Part shown: positions 25,086-33,468 of the stretch, in pieces | Layout: the number at the start of each line of letters is the position of its first letter | How positions within the stretch are numbered: the stretch's first letter is position 1 | NCBI RefSeq assembly: GCF_048595755.1 | Contig: NZ_CP184360.1 | Span: 2,604,001 to 2,668,000 of the forward strand | Length of the DNA stretch: 64,000 nucleotides | Source: Luteococcus sp048595755 | Lineage (GTDB): Bacteria > Actinomycetota > Actinomycetes > Propionibacteriales > Propionibacteriaceae | Reading direction: 5' to 3' | Notes under the pieces: model-generated | What the model saw: only the letters and a program-made list of their open reading frames with translations | The model's database searches: none | Told to the model about the DNA's origin: nothing | Translations under genes and position numbers: made by a program

Positions 25086-25976
25086 TCAAGCGCGCTGCAT
25101 GCTGGCCCTCAGGAAGGCCTGCCACTGGGACTGATCGCGCAGGTCGTCGAGCCCCAGCTGGTCGAGCACGGGGGAGACCAGGCCCCGGGTGTCACGCCAC
25201 CGTCCGGTGACCTCGCCCGACCGGCCCCACAAGGACAGGCAGATGGCCTGCACCGACTGGTTCTGCACCCTGGAGGTGCGCCGAAAGGTGCTCATGCCAT
25301 CCCCGGAACGTCCGTTGTCCACGTGGATGTGGTTGTCGTGCGCAGCATCGAAGTGATGTGTCAGCACGTGGTCGAAGTGCAGGTTCAACGAGGCTGCCAG
25401 CCTCCAGTAACGCCGAGCGAGTTCCGATCGGCGAACCGGGTCATCGGCTGGCCACAGGTCGGTACGACAGCTCACGAGCTCCCGACCACCCCGCCGCAGC
25501 CGGGCAAAGTCCAGCGCACGCCCGGCGGCATGCCAGCTGCGGCAGTCGTCCTTGGCAACATGTGCTCCTTGGCTGCACAGTTCGTCGACCTCCCCCCACG
25601 CACTGGTGCTGTTCCATTCCCGCAGCCAGGCCTCGAGCTGGGCGTGGAAGCCGGGATCGAAGCGCATGCTGGTGGCGCGATGGTCCACCTCGTAGACCAA
25701 CCGTGCGGTGGCGATTGCGGAATGGCGCTCCAAGGCGGATTCGGCGGCACAGTAGGCCGACGGTCCCGGGCCGAGATCCTCGGGCACGAGGTCGCCGCCG
25801 ATGAGGGCCTTCACCGCCGAACCCGCGCCGTACAGGGCGGCGGCACCGGCACCGGCCACGAGCAGTCGGCGGCGCAGGTAGACCTGCCGCGGCACCGTCC
25901 CTCGCGGCGTGGGGCGGCTGTCCGGGGTCGGCTGCGGGCCGACGCCGTCACTGGTCAAAGAGCGACTCCTGGTCAT
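25086..25976 (-). CDS. Extensin-like C-domain protein, probable Tat substrate
   Basis: A 296-residue protein. The N-terminus has twin arginines before a hydrophobic run (Leu-Arg-Arg-Arg-Leu-Leu-Val-Ala-Gly-Ala-Gly), which suits Tat export or a membrane anchor near residue 35. The C-terminal half carries Ser-Trp-His-Ala-Ala-Gly-Arg-Ala-Leu-Asp-Phe-Ala and Asn-His-Ile-His-Val-Asp, the paired zinc-binding motifs of the extensin-like/M15 carboxypeptidase superfamily. It is likely an envelope peptidoglycan enzyme. Its start overlaps the end of the microprotein gene by 29 bp, so the two are co-transcribed. Confidence 0.82.
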   Translation of the reverse strand: MTRSRSLTSDGVGPQPTPDSRPTPRGTVPRQVYLRRRLLVAGAGAAALYGAGSAVKALIGGDLVPEDLGPGPSAYCAAESALERHSAIATARLVYEVDHRATSMRFDPGFHAQLEAWLREWNSTSAWGEVDELCSQGAHVAKDDCRSWHAAGRALDFARLRRGGRELVSCRTDLWPADDPVRRSELARRYWRLAASLNLHFDHVLTHHFDAAHDNHIHVDNGRSGDGMSTFRRTSRVQNQSVQAICLSLWGRSGEVTGRWRDTRGLVSPVLDQLGLDDLRDQSQWQAFLRASMQRA

Positions 25977-26115
25977 CGCCGGCCTCGTCGCGGTCCTGGT
26001 GCGCCTCGAAGTTCATCGCCTCCGACGGCGGCTTGTGCTGGTAGCACCACGGCTCACCGGGCCGCCGACATTGCAGACCTTGCTGGGTGATTCCGTTGCA
26101 GCGCTCGTCTTCCAC
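25948..26115 (-). CDS. Putative zinc-binding microprotein (C-x9-C-x7-C-x2-H)
   Basis: 55 residues from GTG 26115. The N-terminal half has Cys-Asn-Gly-Ile-Thr-Gln-Gln-Gly-Leu-Gln-Cys, then seven residues (Arg-Arg-Pro-Gly-Glu-Pro-Trp) to Cys-Tyr-Gln-His. This Cys3His spacing resembles small DUF5763-like zinc-finger motifs. The tail is acidic. TACTGT lies exactly 6 nt before the GTG, supporting this start as leaderless. It overlaps the extensin-like gene downstream and is divergent from the M1-like peptidase (67-bp gap). Function unknown. Confidence 0.6.
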   Translation of the reverse strand: MEDERCNGITQQGLQCRRPGEPWCYQHKPPSEAMNFEAHQDRDEAGDDQESLFDQ

Positions 26116-26182
26116 GCGGCAACAGTAGTGCAACCGCCCCGCCGGTTCGCGGGCCAGCGGGGGTGCGGGTGATACTGGCGCA

Positions 26183-27376
26183 ATGGAACTCGAGCTGTGG
26201 GTACGCCTCGACCCCGAATCCGGCGACGTCGATGCCGAAGTGGAGCTGGCGGGCTTTGACGGCTTCTTCCTGCACCGTGACCTGGACGTGGAGACGCTCA
26301 CCCCTGGTGCCACGGTGGAGGTGAGCACCGACACCTCGGCCCACCTTGACCGGGTCAACGGGTACCGAATCGCCGGTGCTGACCCGGTACGCCTGCGGTA
26401 TCGCGGCCGCCTTCCCGAGACCATGGCCGAGGGAACGAATGTGCTCAATGACGACGTGCTCGAACTGTCCATCTACAGCGCGTGGTACCCAGTGCCCCTG
26501 GATCTTGGCTCCTTCTCCTGGCGGCTGCACCTGGACGTTCCCTCCGGGTGGCGCCTGTTCACCAATGGGGAGCCTGGGCAGGACGGCGTCCTCCACCACG
26601 ACGGCAACGCCGCCACCGGTGACATCGCCGTCGCCGGTGCCCGCAAGGTCGACGTCATGCACCTGGCCGATGGCGTCGAACTGGTGACCTGCGGTTCCGT
26701 CGGAGACGCCGCCTCGGAGCTCGGCCCATTGATCGTGCAGGGCCTGGCGCTGCTGCGCAACTGGTACGGCGCTCCCGAACGCCTCGATGCCGGACGGGTG
26801 GTGGTGACCGAACGTGGCGGCTACCCCTACAGCCGCATGCCAACCGTCTTCGCCTCCGCAGAGATGGTGGAGAAGCAGACCGCCCGCAATGTGCACGTAC
26901 TGGGCCATGAGTTGGCACACTTCTGGTGGAACATCGCCCCGGTGGCCAGCCACGACGACTGGATCAACGAGGCGCTGGCCGAGTATTCCGCGCTGAGGCT
27001 CACCGAGGAACTGGTGGGCAGCGAGGCCTCCGACAAGGTGGTGCGCGGCTATCAGCTGGAGGCCGAGATGTCGCGTGAGGACCCGCCGATGGCCCACACC
27101 GATCCAGACGACGAGAAGAGCTACGCCACCAACAAGTACAACCGGGGCAGCCTGTTCTTCCGAGCCCTCGCGGAACTGCTCGAACCCAATGAACTCGACG
27201 CGCTCCTGACCCGTTTCCACACCGCACACGCCGTGGCCGGTGATGCCAGCATCGAGGGATTCGTGGAGCTCTTGCGGCAGGCGGACCCCGCCCTGGCAGG
27301 AGAAGCTCAGCGGGTGCTGGAGGAGCGCGCCTGGGACGGCCATTGGCCCGGGGTCTCGCTCACCACGATTCCCTGA
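26183..27376 (+). CDS. M1-like zinc metallopeptidase
   Basis: A 397-residue protein with an N-terminal beta-sandwich-like region (1-170) and a gluzincin catalytic domain. The zinc motif is His-Glu-Leu-Ala-His followed by Asn-Glu-Ala-Leu-Ala-Glu-Tyr. The spacing from the second His to the third ligand is about two residues shorter than in classic M1 aminopeptidases. No Gly-x-Met-Glu-Asn motif is seen; Gly-Gly-Tyr-Pro-Tyr-Ser occupies that place. Probably cytoplasmic (no signal peptide). GATACT is exactly 6 nt before ATG 26183, suggesting a leaderless transcript. The substrate is unknown. Confidence 0.82.
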   Translation: MELELWVRLDPESGDVDAEVELAGFDGFFLHRDLDVETLTPGATVEVSTDTSAHLDRVNGYRIAGADPVRLRYRGRLPETMAEGTNVLNDDVLELSIYSAWYPVPLDLGSFSWRLHLDVPSGWRLFTNGEPGQDGVLHHDGNAATGDIAVAGARKVDVMHLADGVELVTCGSVGDAASELGPLIVQGLALLRNWYGAPERLDAGRVVVTERGGYPYSRMPTVFASAEMVEKQTARNVHVLGHELAHFWWNIAPVASHDDWINEALAEYSALRLTEELVGSEASDKVVRGYQLEAEMSREDPPMAHTDPDDEKSYATNKYNRGSLFFRALAELLEPNELDALLTRFHTAHAVAGDASIEGFVELLRQADPALAGEAQRVLEERAWDGHWPGVSLTTIP

Positions 27377-27413
27377 CCACGCCGCTGGGAACCCACGTGG
27401 CACGATCCTCGCC

Positions 27414-27974
27414 ATGGGCTGTGGTGCAATTGCTCCCATGAGCGACCACTCCTTGCGCGACCTTGCCCGTAGCCACGCCTCCGGCGTCCGGTACAAGAAC
27501 GGCGTGCTGAGCATCACCGTGGTGCTGCCGGCGGGGCAGCAGAAGGTGTGGGAACGCCTCACCGTGCCACAAGAGCTGGCCTCCTGGTCACCCGTGGTGC
27601 CCAACCGTCCCCTGACCAGTTGCGGACCGGCCACCAGCGCCGAGAACCCCTCCGACGAACCGGTCGATGCGAGCGTGCTCGACGTGCGGGAGCCGTGGTT
27701 CCTGCAGCACCGGTGGGGGAGCCACATCCTGACGTGGGCCCTGGCCCCGGCCGGTGAGGGCACGCAGCTGAATCTGGTGGACGAACTCGACGATCCCGGG
27801 ATGGCCCCACAGCAGGCGGCCGGATGGGCCCTGTGCCTGGCCGTGTTGGAAGACCAGCTGAGCGGCCAGGCGACGGCGCGCTGCGTGGGCCAGGACGCAC
27901 TGGAGCACGGATGGGCGGAACTGCGCGACGACTATGCGGCCCGCTTCGACACCACCGAGACCGGATCAGCCTGA
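27414..27974 (+). CDS. SRPBCC family protein
   Basis: A 186-residue START/Bet v 1-like protein. Val-Trp-Glu-Arg-Leu-Thr-Val-Pro near residue 45 and a C-terminal Gly-Trp-Ala-Leu-Cys-Leu-Ala-Val-Leu-Glu-Asp-Gln helix resemble AHSA1 proteins. ATG 27414 has CACGAT 7 nt upstream; ATG 27438 is an alternative start that gives a more typical length. It overlaps the convergent TetR gene by 9 bp. The ligand is unknown. Confidence 0.7.
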   Translation: MGCGAIAPMSDHSLRDLARSHASGVRYKNGVLSITVVLPAGQQKVWERLTVPQELASWSPVVPNRPLTSCGPATSAENPSDEPVDASVLDVREPWFLQHRWGSHILTWALAPAGEGTQLNLVDELDDPGMAPQQAAGWALCLAVLEDQLSGQATARCVGQDALEHGWAELRDDYAARFDTTETGSA

Positions 27975-28637
27975 TCCGGACGGTTGTGCCACGGCGCTGA
28001 TCGCACGCACCAACAGCGCATGCACCGCCTCCAGGGAGCGTTGCGGTGTGAAGGCCACGCGGTCCATGGTGGCGATCATCACCGCGCCCACCAGGGACAT
28101 CGCGATGGCCGAGCGCTCGGCCTCGGAGGCCAGCCTTCTCACGCCAGGATCGGTCCGATCGTCGGCCATCTCCTCGAGGATCTCCACCAAGGGCGCGAGC
28201 AGCACGTCGCGAGAATCTGCCAGTGATTCCGACCAGGGCCGTTGGGTGCGGAAGAGTTCGGAGACCAGGATCTGGGCATTGGCGGGGCAGTGGTCGGTGA
28301 TCTGCACCAGGACCAGCAGCGCCTCCTGCAGCGCGTCCCAGCCACGGCGCTCCTGGCGCGCCCGGTTGATCTCGTCGGCGATCGAACAGGCAGCCTCGCG
28401 AACCAGGTGGGCGAAGAGCTCCGACTTGTTCTTGAAGTTGTAGAAGATGGTGCCCTTGCTGACCCCGGCGGCCTGGGCGATCTGGTCCATCGACGTGCCG
28501 GAGAAGCCCTGCTCGGCAAACAACTCGCTCGCGGCGGTGACGATTCGGCGCCGCGTCTCCACCTTGCGGGCGCTGCGCCCGTCGACGTGCCCGCGTGCCG
28601 TCAACGGCATGTGCTGGGTGGTCAAGCTGCTCTGCAT
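27966..28637 (-). CDS. TetR family transcriptional regulator
   Basis: A 223-residue regulator with an N-terminal extension. The TetR HTH spans about 30-78: Phe-Ala-Glu-Gln-Gly-Phe-Ser-Gly-Thr-Ser-Met-Asp-Gln-Ile-Ala and Gly-Thr-Ile-Phe-Tyr-Asn-Phe-Lys-Asn-Lys. The C-terminal part is an all-helical sensor domain. The start at ATG 28637 is uncertain, with 28610 as the alternative. It is divergent from the metYXW operon with a 217-bp gap, so it may or may not influence it. That gap has no recognisable riboswitch. Confidence 0.85.
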   Translation of the reverse strand: MQSSLTTQHMPLTARGHVDGRSARKVETRRRIVTAASELFAEQGFSGTSMDQIAQAAGVSKGTIFYNFKNKSELFAHLVREAACSIADEINRARQERRGWDALQEALLVLVQITDHCPANAQILVSELFRTQRPWSESLADSRDVLLAPLVEILEEMADDRTDPGVRRLASEAERSAIAMSLVGAVMIATMDRVAFTPQRSLEAVHALLVRAISAVAQPSGSG

Positions 28638-28854
28638 CCGCAGTTCCACGGTCCTTGCCTTCCCCGCTGGCCGGAACATCCCCGTCGATGCAGCCCTCGT
28701 CGCCAGTCAGCAGAATCTTAGCCAGTGGGAGTTCAGCGGGAGGGAAGGACGAGTGGCACTCGGTGGTAGCGGCCACATGATGGCATTGGCGGGCAGCGCG
28801 TGCGGTGCCAGCTAGCCTGACTGGACAGCCAGCCCTCCTCGGAAGGAAGACGCC

Positions 28855-30189
28855 ATGAGCAACTCGCCCAATGCAGCCACCACCGACGGGGCCGAGCAGC
28901 CCATGACCTTCGGCCCCGGCACCACCGCAGTGCACGCCGGCCAGGAGGAGTCGGACCCCACGACCAAGGCCAGGGCGGTGCCGATCTACCAGACGGCTGC
29001 CTTCACCTTCGACGACACCGAACATGCGCGTGCGCTGTTCTCGCTCGAGACGCCGGGCAACATCTACTCGCGCATCATGAACCCGACCACGCAGGTGCTC
29101 GAGGAGCGTGTCAACGCGCTGGAGGGCGGAATCGGCGCCCTGGCCACCGCCACCGGGGCCGCGGCGGTGACCTATGCGGTGCTCAACCTGGCGGGGGCCG
29201 GGGACAACATCGTGGCCAGCTCCGCGCTCTACGGCGGCACCTTCGCGCTGTTCGCCCACACCCTGCCCCAGTTCGGCATCGAGACCCGCTTCGTCGACCC
29301 GGCCGATCCGTCGGCCCTCGACGGGGTGGTCGACGAGCGAACCAAGCTCGTCTTCTGCGAGAGCATCGGCAATCCCAGCCTGACCGTCGTGGACCTGGAT
29401 GCCTGGAGCGCCGCCGCACACGGCCACGGCCTTCCCTTGGTGGTCGACAACACCGTGGCCAGCCCGCACCTGTGCCGCCCCATCGACCACGGCGCCGACG
29501 TCGTGGTGCATTCGGCCACCAAGTACCTGGGTGCCCACGGCACGGCGATGGCCGGCGTGATCGTCGATGCCGGCCGTTTCGACTGGGTTGCCCAGGCAGA
29601 GCGCTTCCCCAACATGACCGGCCCCGACCACGCCTACCACGAGACGGTGTGGACCGACGTGGCCGGTCCGGCCGCCTACATCACCCGAGCCCGCACCGTC
29701 CTGCTGCGCAACACCGGCGCCACGCTGGCACCGATGAGTGCCTGGCTGGTCCTGCAGGGCATCGAAACGCTGCACCTGCGCATGGAGCGGCACAGCCAGA
29801 ATGCGCTGACCATCGCCCAGCACCTGGCCCAGCACCCCGACGTCGCGTGGGTCAACTACCCGGGCCTGGAGGAGAACTCCCAGCACCAGGTGGCCAACCG
29901 GGTCCTGACCGGCCGCGGCTACGGAGGCCTCGTGAGCTTCGGCCTGAAGGCCGGACGTGAGAGCGGTTCACGCTTCGTGGACTCGCTGCAGCTGTTCAGC
30001 CACCTGGCCAACATCGGCGACACCAAGAGCCTGGTGATCCACAACGCCACCACCACCCACTCCCAGCTGACCGCCGACGAGCTCGCCGCCGCCGGGGTGC
30101 CGGGGGAGATGGTGCGCCTGAGCGTGGGCATCGAGGACGTCGACGACCTGCTGCGAGACCTGGACCAGGCCCTGGAGGCCAGCCGGTGA
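28855..30189 (+). CDS. metY: O-acetylhomoserine sulfhydrylase
   Basis: A 444-residue PLP enzyme of the Cys/Met metabolism family. It forms homocysteine from O-acetylhomoserine and sulfide. The PLP lysine lies in Val-His-Ser-Ala-Thr-Lys-Tyr-Leu-Gly-Ala-His-Gly. Other motifs are Tyr-Ser-Arg-Ile-Met-Asn-Pro-Thr and Val-Val-Asp-Asn-Thr. The starting ATG follows GGAAGGAAG. It is the first gene of metY-metX-metW: metX starts in its stop codon (GTGA). TAGCCT (about 28813) is a possible -10. Direct sulfhydrylation is the inferred methionine route. Confidence 0.93.
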   Translation: MSNSPNAATTDGAEQPMTFGPGTTAVHAGQEESDPTTKARAVPIYQTAAFTFDDTEHARALFSLETPGNIYSRIMNPTTQVLEERVNALEGGIGALATATGAAAVTYAVLNLAGAGDNIVASSALYGGTFALFAHTLPQFGIETRFVDPADPSALDGVVDERTKLVFCESIGNPSLTVVDLDAWSAAAHGHGLPLVVDNTVASPHLCRPIDHGADVVVHSATKYLGAHGTAMAGVIVDAGRFDWVAQAERFPNMTGPDHAYHETVWTDVAGPAAYITRARTVLLRNTGATLAPMSAWLVLQGIETLHLRMERHSQNALTIAQHLAQHPDVAWVNYPGLEENSQHQVANRVLTGRGYGGLVSFGLKAGRESGSRFVDSLQLFSHLANIGDTKSLVIHNATTTHSQLTADELAAAGVPGEMVRLSVGIEDVDDLLRDLDQALEASR

Positions 30190-31412
30190 CACCCCTTGCC
30201 GAGGGGCCCGGCGCCGAGGGCGTCGGGCTGGTGCAGACGCAGTACGTCGAGCTGTTCACCGAGGAGGCCCTGCAGCTGGTGGGTGGCGAGACGCTGTCCA
30301 ACATCACCGTGGCGCACGAGACCTACGGCGAGCTCAACGAGGCCGGCGACAATGCCGTCTACATCTGCCACGCGCTGACCGGGGACGCCCACGCCGCCGG
30401 ATGGCACGAGGGAGCTCGTCGCCCCGGCTGGTGGGACAACCTGATCGGCCCGGGAAGGCCCATCGACACCAACCGCTGGTTCGTGGTCTGCAGCAATCTG
30501 CTGGGCGGCTGTTCCGGCACCACCGGGCCGGGTTCCACGAATCCGGCGACGGGTCGGCCGTGGGGCCTGGACTTCCCACTGCTCGACATCAGCGACTTCG
30601 TGGAGGTGCACCGTGCCCTCGGCGCACATCTGGGGGTGCGCCGGTGGCATGCCGTGGTGGGCGGTTCGATGGGCGGAATGCAGGCCCTGGACTGGTCGCT
30701 GCGCTACCCCGAGGAGATGTGCAATGCCGCGGTGATCGCCTCCAGCAGCAGGCTCACTGCCCAGAACATCGCCTTCTCTGCGGTGGGACGTGCCGCCATC
30801 ATGCGCGACGAGAACTTCCACGGCGGCCAGTTCGCCGCGGCGGGGGAGAATCCCGACGTGGGATTGGCGATCGCCCGGATGATGGCGCACATCACCTACA
30901 CCTCGGAGGAGGGTTTCCAGGAGAAGTTCGGCCGACGGTCGCAGTTCGAGGACAGCCAGCGTGGTTTCGGCGTCGACTTCGCGGTCGAGAGCTACCTGCA
31001 GCACCAAGGAGAGGTCTTCCTGAGCCGTTTCGACGCCCTCAGCTACCTCTACCTGACCCGGGTCATGGACTACTTCGATCCCTTCGCCCGCCCCGAGGCA
31101 CTGTCCCTGGTGCAAGAGCACCCGGTCAGCTACCTGGTGGTGAGCTTCGACACCGACTGGCGCTTCTCGACGGGGCACTCACGCCGCATCGTACGTGAGC
31201 TGGAGCGCGGCCAGCTGCCGGTGACCTTCCGAGACATCCGTTCTCCTTGGGGTCACGACTCCTTCCTGCTGGAGGTGCCCATCTACCACGACACGGTGCG
31301 GGCCTTCCTGGAGTGTGAGTCGGCCAGCCATCCACATGCCCATCGCTCCGGGCGCCCGGCCAAGAACAGTGCCAGCCCGCTGCGGAGCAGCAAGAACCAG
31401 GAGGTGGCGTGA
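30186..31412 (+). CDS. metX: Homoserine O-acetyltransferase
   Basis: A 408-residue alpha/beta-hydrolase that transfers acetyl from acetyl-CoA to homoserine and supplies the metY substrate. It has the nucleophile Ser in Gly-Gly-Ser-Met-Gly-Gly-Met-Gln, Asn-Leu-Leu-Gly-Gly-Cys-Ser-Gly-Thr-Thr-Gly-Pro, the Asp in Phe-Asp-Thr-Asp-Trp and the catalytic His in Gly-His-Asp-Ser-Phe. GTG 30186 overlaps the metY stop. The C-terminal 25 residues are a Ser/His/Lys-rich tail that runs into the metW start. Acetyl versus succinyl specificity is inferred from the actinobacterial context. Confidence 0.93.
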   Translation: MTPLAEGPGAEGVGLVQTQYVELFTEEALQLVGGETLSNITVAHETYGELNEAGDNAVYICHALTGDAHAAGWHEGARRPGWWDNLIGPGRPIDTNRWFVVCSNLLGGCSGTTGPGSTNPATGRPWGLDFPLLDISDFVEVHRALGAHLGVRRWHAVVGGSMGGMQALDWSLRYPEEMCNAAVIASSSRLTAQNIAFSAVGRAAIMRDENFHGGQFAAAGENPDVGLAIARMMAHITYTSEEGFQEKFGRRSQFEDSQRGFGVDFAVESYLQHQGEVFLSRFDALSYLYLTRVMDYFDPFARPEALSLVQEHPVSYLVVSFDTDWRFSTGHSRRIVRELERGQLPVTFRDIRSPWGHDSFLLEVPIYHDTVRAFLECESASHPHAHRSGRPAKNSASPLRSSKNQEVA

Positions 31413-32020
31413 TGCCGGCCGATGCTCGCGGACTGCGCCCTGACCTGGCGCTGGTGGCCGACCTGGTCCCTCACGGGTCCCGGGTGCTCGATCTGGGCTG
31501 TGGTGGGGGAGAGCTGTTGGATGCCCTGGCTCGCACCAAGGGATGTCGGGGCACCGGTGTGGAGAAGGATCCCGAGCAGGTCTTGCGCGCCATTCGACGC
31601 GGCGTGCCGCTGATCGAGCTCGACCTGGATTCCCAGCTGGACGAGTTCGCCGACGACTCCTACGACGTGGTGGTGCTGAGCCGGACCCTGCAGGCGGTTC
31701 GGCATCCGCAGCAGCTGCTGGAGGAGATCTCCCGGATCGCTCCGCGGATGGTGGTCTCGATGCCCAACTTCGGGCTGTGGCGGCATCGTTTGCGGCTGTT
31801 GTCGGGCCACATGCCGCGCAGCAAGGACCTGCCCTTCACCTGGTATGACACGCCCAACCTGCACCACGCGACACTGGTCGATCTGGAGGCGCTGTTCAGC
31901 CGGCTCGGGCTCACCGTCGAACAACGCATCCCCCTGGACGAGAGCGGCCGACGGGGACGCTTCGGCGGGGTGGCGGCCAACCTGATGGCCGGCGCGGGGC
32001 TCTACGTCCTCACGAGGTGA
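31412..32020 (+). CDS. metW: Methionine biosynthesis protein MetW
   Basis: A 202-residue methyltransferase-fold protein. It has the SAM-binding Val-Leu-Asp-Leu-Gly-Cys-Gly-Gly-Gly-Glu-Leu-Leu near residue 27 and the MetW-typical Arg-Thr-Leu-Gln-Ala, Met-Pro-Asn-Phe-Gly-x-Trp and Lys-Asp-Leu-Pro-Phe-Thr-Trp-Tyr-Asp-Thr-Pro-Asn. MetW works with MetX in homoserine acylation in several proteobacteria. ATG 31412 shares its A with the metX stop (TGATG) and follows AGGAGGTGG. It overlaps the convergent exonuclease gene by 11 bp. Confidence 0.93.
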   Translation: MPADARGLRPDLALVADLVPHGSRVLDLGCGGGELLDALARTKGCRGTGVEKDPEQVLRAIRRGVPLIELDLDSQLDEFADDSYDVVVLSRTLQAVRHPQQLLEEISRIAPRMVVSMPNFGLWRHRLRLLSGHMPRSKDLPFTWYDTPNLHHATLVDLEALFSRLGLTVEQRIPLDESGRRGRFGGVAANLMAGAGLYVLTR

Positions 32021-32990
32021 CGGCCAGGGCCTGGGTGATGCGCTCCACGGATCGGCCCAGCCCCCAGCGTTGGTCCAAGGCGGCCAGCGCGTCGTGGTCG
32101 ATGCGGGTGATATCGCGGCTGAGCTGACCGCCGTCGAGTTCGGGCAGTGGCAGGTCGCGAACCACGGCGACCACCTCGCGTGCGGGGCCCAGGTAGTCGA
32201 CCGCATCGGCCAGTTTCTTGCGCAGCGAGGGGCTCAGCGAGCTGGCGGGGTCCGCGGCGGCGGCGATCATCTCCTCCAGCGAGGCGAAGCGCGAGACCAG
32301 CTGCGCCGCGGACTTGTCACCCACGTCCTTGACTCCGGGGAGCCCATCGGACGGGTCGCCTCGCAGCACGGCGAAGTCGACGTAGCGCTGGGCGGCGATG
32401 CCGTACTTGGCCTGCACCCACGCGGGGTCGACCACGTCATGCTTGGCCACACCCTTGCCGATGTAGAGGACGCGGGTGCCTTCATCGGCGAGTTGGAAGA
32501 GGTCTCGGTCACCGGTGACCACCAGGCTTTCCCCGTCATGCTGACTGGCCAGCGACCCGATCACGTCGTCGGCCTCGTACCCGTCGCGCCCGATGACGGT
32601 GATGCCGAGGGCGTGGAGTACCTGCCGAATGACCTCGACCTGGTGTACCAGCCCCTCGGGGGATTCCTCGGCCAGGCCACCCGTGGCGGCCAGGGCTCCG
32701 GCGCCCACCACCCCCGACGCGGTGCCGACCGCGGGTTGCACGTCGGCCACCCGATGGGTCTTGTAGCTGGGCACCAGCTCGACCCGCCAACTGGGGCGCC
32801 AGTCGTTGTCCCAGGCACAGACCAGGCCATCGGGCCGGTACTGCTCCACCAGACGGGCGATCGAGTCCAGCAGTCCGCGCACCGCGTTGACCGGTTCCCC
32901 CTGTGGCGAGCGCAACGAGGAGGGGACACCGTAGAAGGCGCGGAAATACATCGATGCCGTGTCAAAAATCATGAGCTTGTGATCGATCAC
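32010..32990 (-). CDS. 5'-3' exonuclease (PolA-type, stand-alone)
   Basis: A 326-residue flap-nuclease family protein. It starts Met-Ile-Phe-Asp-Thr-Ala-Ser-Met-Tyr-Phe-Arg-Ala-Phe-Tyr-Gly. It keeps the metal-site acidic motifs Gly-Tyr-Glu-Ala-Asp-Asp and Thr-Gly-Asp-Arg-Asp-Leu-Phe-Gln-Leu and the helix-hairpin-helix Leu-Pro-Gly-Val-Lys-Asp-Val-Gly-Asp-Lys-Ser-Ala. It removes 5' flaps or RNA primers in repair. GTG 32990 has CACTAT exactly 6 nt upstream; GTG 32993 and ATG 32972 are alternatives. It is divergent from the Lrp gene, with a palindrome overlapping its first codons. Confidence 0.9.
   Translation of the reverse strand: MIDHKLMIFDTASMYFRAFYGVPSSLRSPQGEPVNAVRGLLDSIARLVEQYRPDGLVCAWDNDWRPSWRVELVPSYKTHRVADVQPAVGTASGVVGAGALAATGGLAEESPEGLVHQVEVIRQVLHALGITVIGRDGYEADDVIGSLASQHDGESLVVTGDRDLFQLADEGTRVLYIGKGVAKHDVVDPAWVQAKYGIAAQRYVDFAVLRGDPSDGLPGVKDVGDKSAAQLVSRFASLEEMIAAAADPASSLSPSLRKKLADAVDYLGPAREVVAVVRDLPLPELDGGQLSRDITRIDHDALAALDQRWGLGRSVERITQALAVTS
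32979..32990. promoter_or_regulatory. 12-bp palindrome in the exonuclease/lrp divergent promoter
   Basis: GTGATCGATCAC is a perfect palindrome, nested in TTGTG...CACAA. It lies 26 bp before the Lrp-type gene and covers the first codons of the exonuclease. It is a candidate Lrp/AsnC operator. Confidence 0.45.
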
Positions 32991-33015
32991 CACAAAATAG
33001 TGTCACGATGTGCCC

Positions 33016-33468
33016 ATGGAAAGCACAGATCAGCGAATCCTGGCGTTGCTTGCGCGGGACGGCCGGATGTCCTACACCGACATCGGCCGTGAGACAGGTC
33101 TGTCCACCTCCGCGGCGCAGCAGCGGGTGCGACGACTCGAACAGCGCGGCATCATCGACGGCTACCACGCCACCATCAACCCGGAATCGCTTGGCCGCAA
33201 CCTGACGGCCTTCATCTCGATTCGTCCGCTGGATCCCGGCACCGACGAGGCGACGCCGTCGCGGCTCGAGGCGATGACCGAGGTCATCTCCTGCTTCTCC
33301 GTGGCCGGCGACGCGTCCTACCTGCTGGAGGTGCAGGTGGGCACTCCCGCCGAGCTCGACGCGCTGCTCACCCGCATCAGGACGGTCGCCAATGTGACCA
33401 CGGTGACGACCGTCGTCCTGACCACGATCTTCAAGAATCGCCCGATGCTGGATGCTCCCGCAGACTGA
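33016..33468 (+). CDS. Lrp/AsnC family transcriptional regulator
   Basis: A 150-residue regulator. The N-terminal HTH (about 5-55) has Ile-Leu-Ala-Leu-Leu-Ala-Arg-Asp-Gly-Arg-Met-Ser-Tyr-Thr-Asp-Ile and Arg-Val-Arg-Arg-Leu-Glu. The RAM/AsnC ligand domain (about 65-145) has Val-Ala-Gly-Asp-Ala-Ser-Tyr-Leu-Leu. It probably senses an amino acid. CACGAT lies exactly 6 nt before ATG 33016, suggesting a leaderless mRNA. The 3' end overlaps lnt by 17 bp, so lnt is probably co-transcribed. Confidence 0.93.
   Translation: MESTDQRILALLARDGRMSYTDIGRETGLSTSAAQQRVRRLEQRGIIDGYHATINPESLGRNLTAFISIRPLDPGTDEATPSRLEAMTEVISCFSVAGDASYLLEVQVGTPAELDALLTRIRTVANVTTVTTVVLTTIFKNRPMLDAPAD

Noticed and set aside
28638..28854. 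Possible SAM or cobalamin riboswitch before metY
   Set aside because: No conserved riboswitch core or convincing multi-stem junction could be drawn in the 217-bp region.
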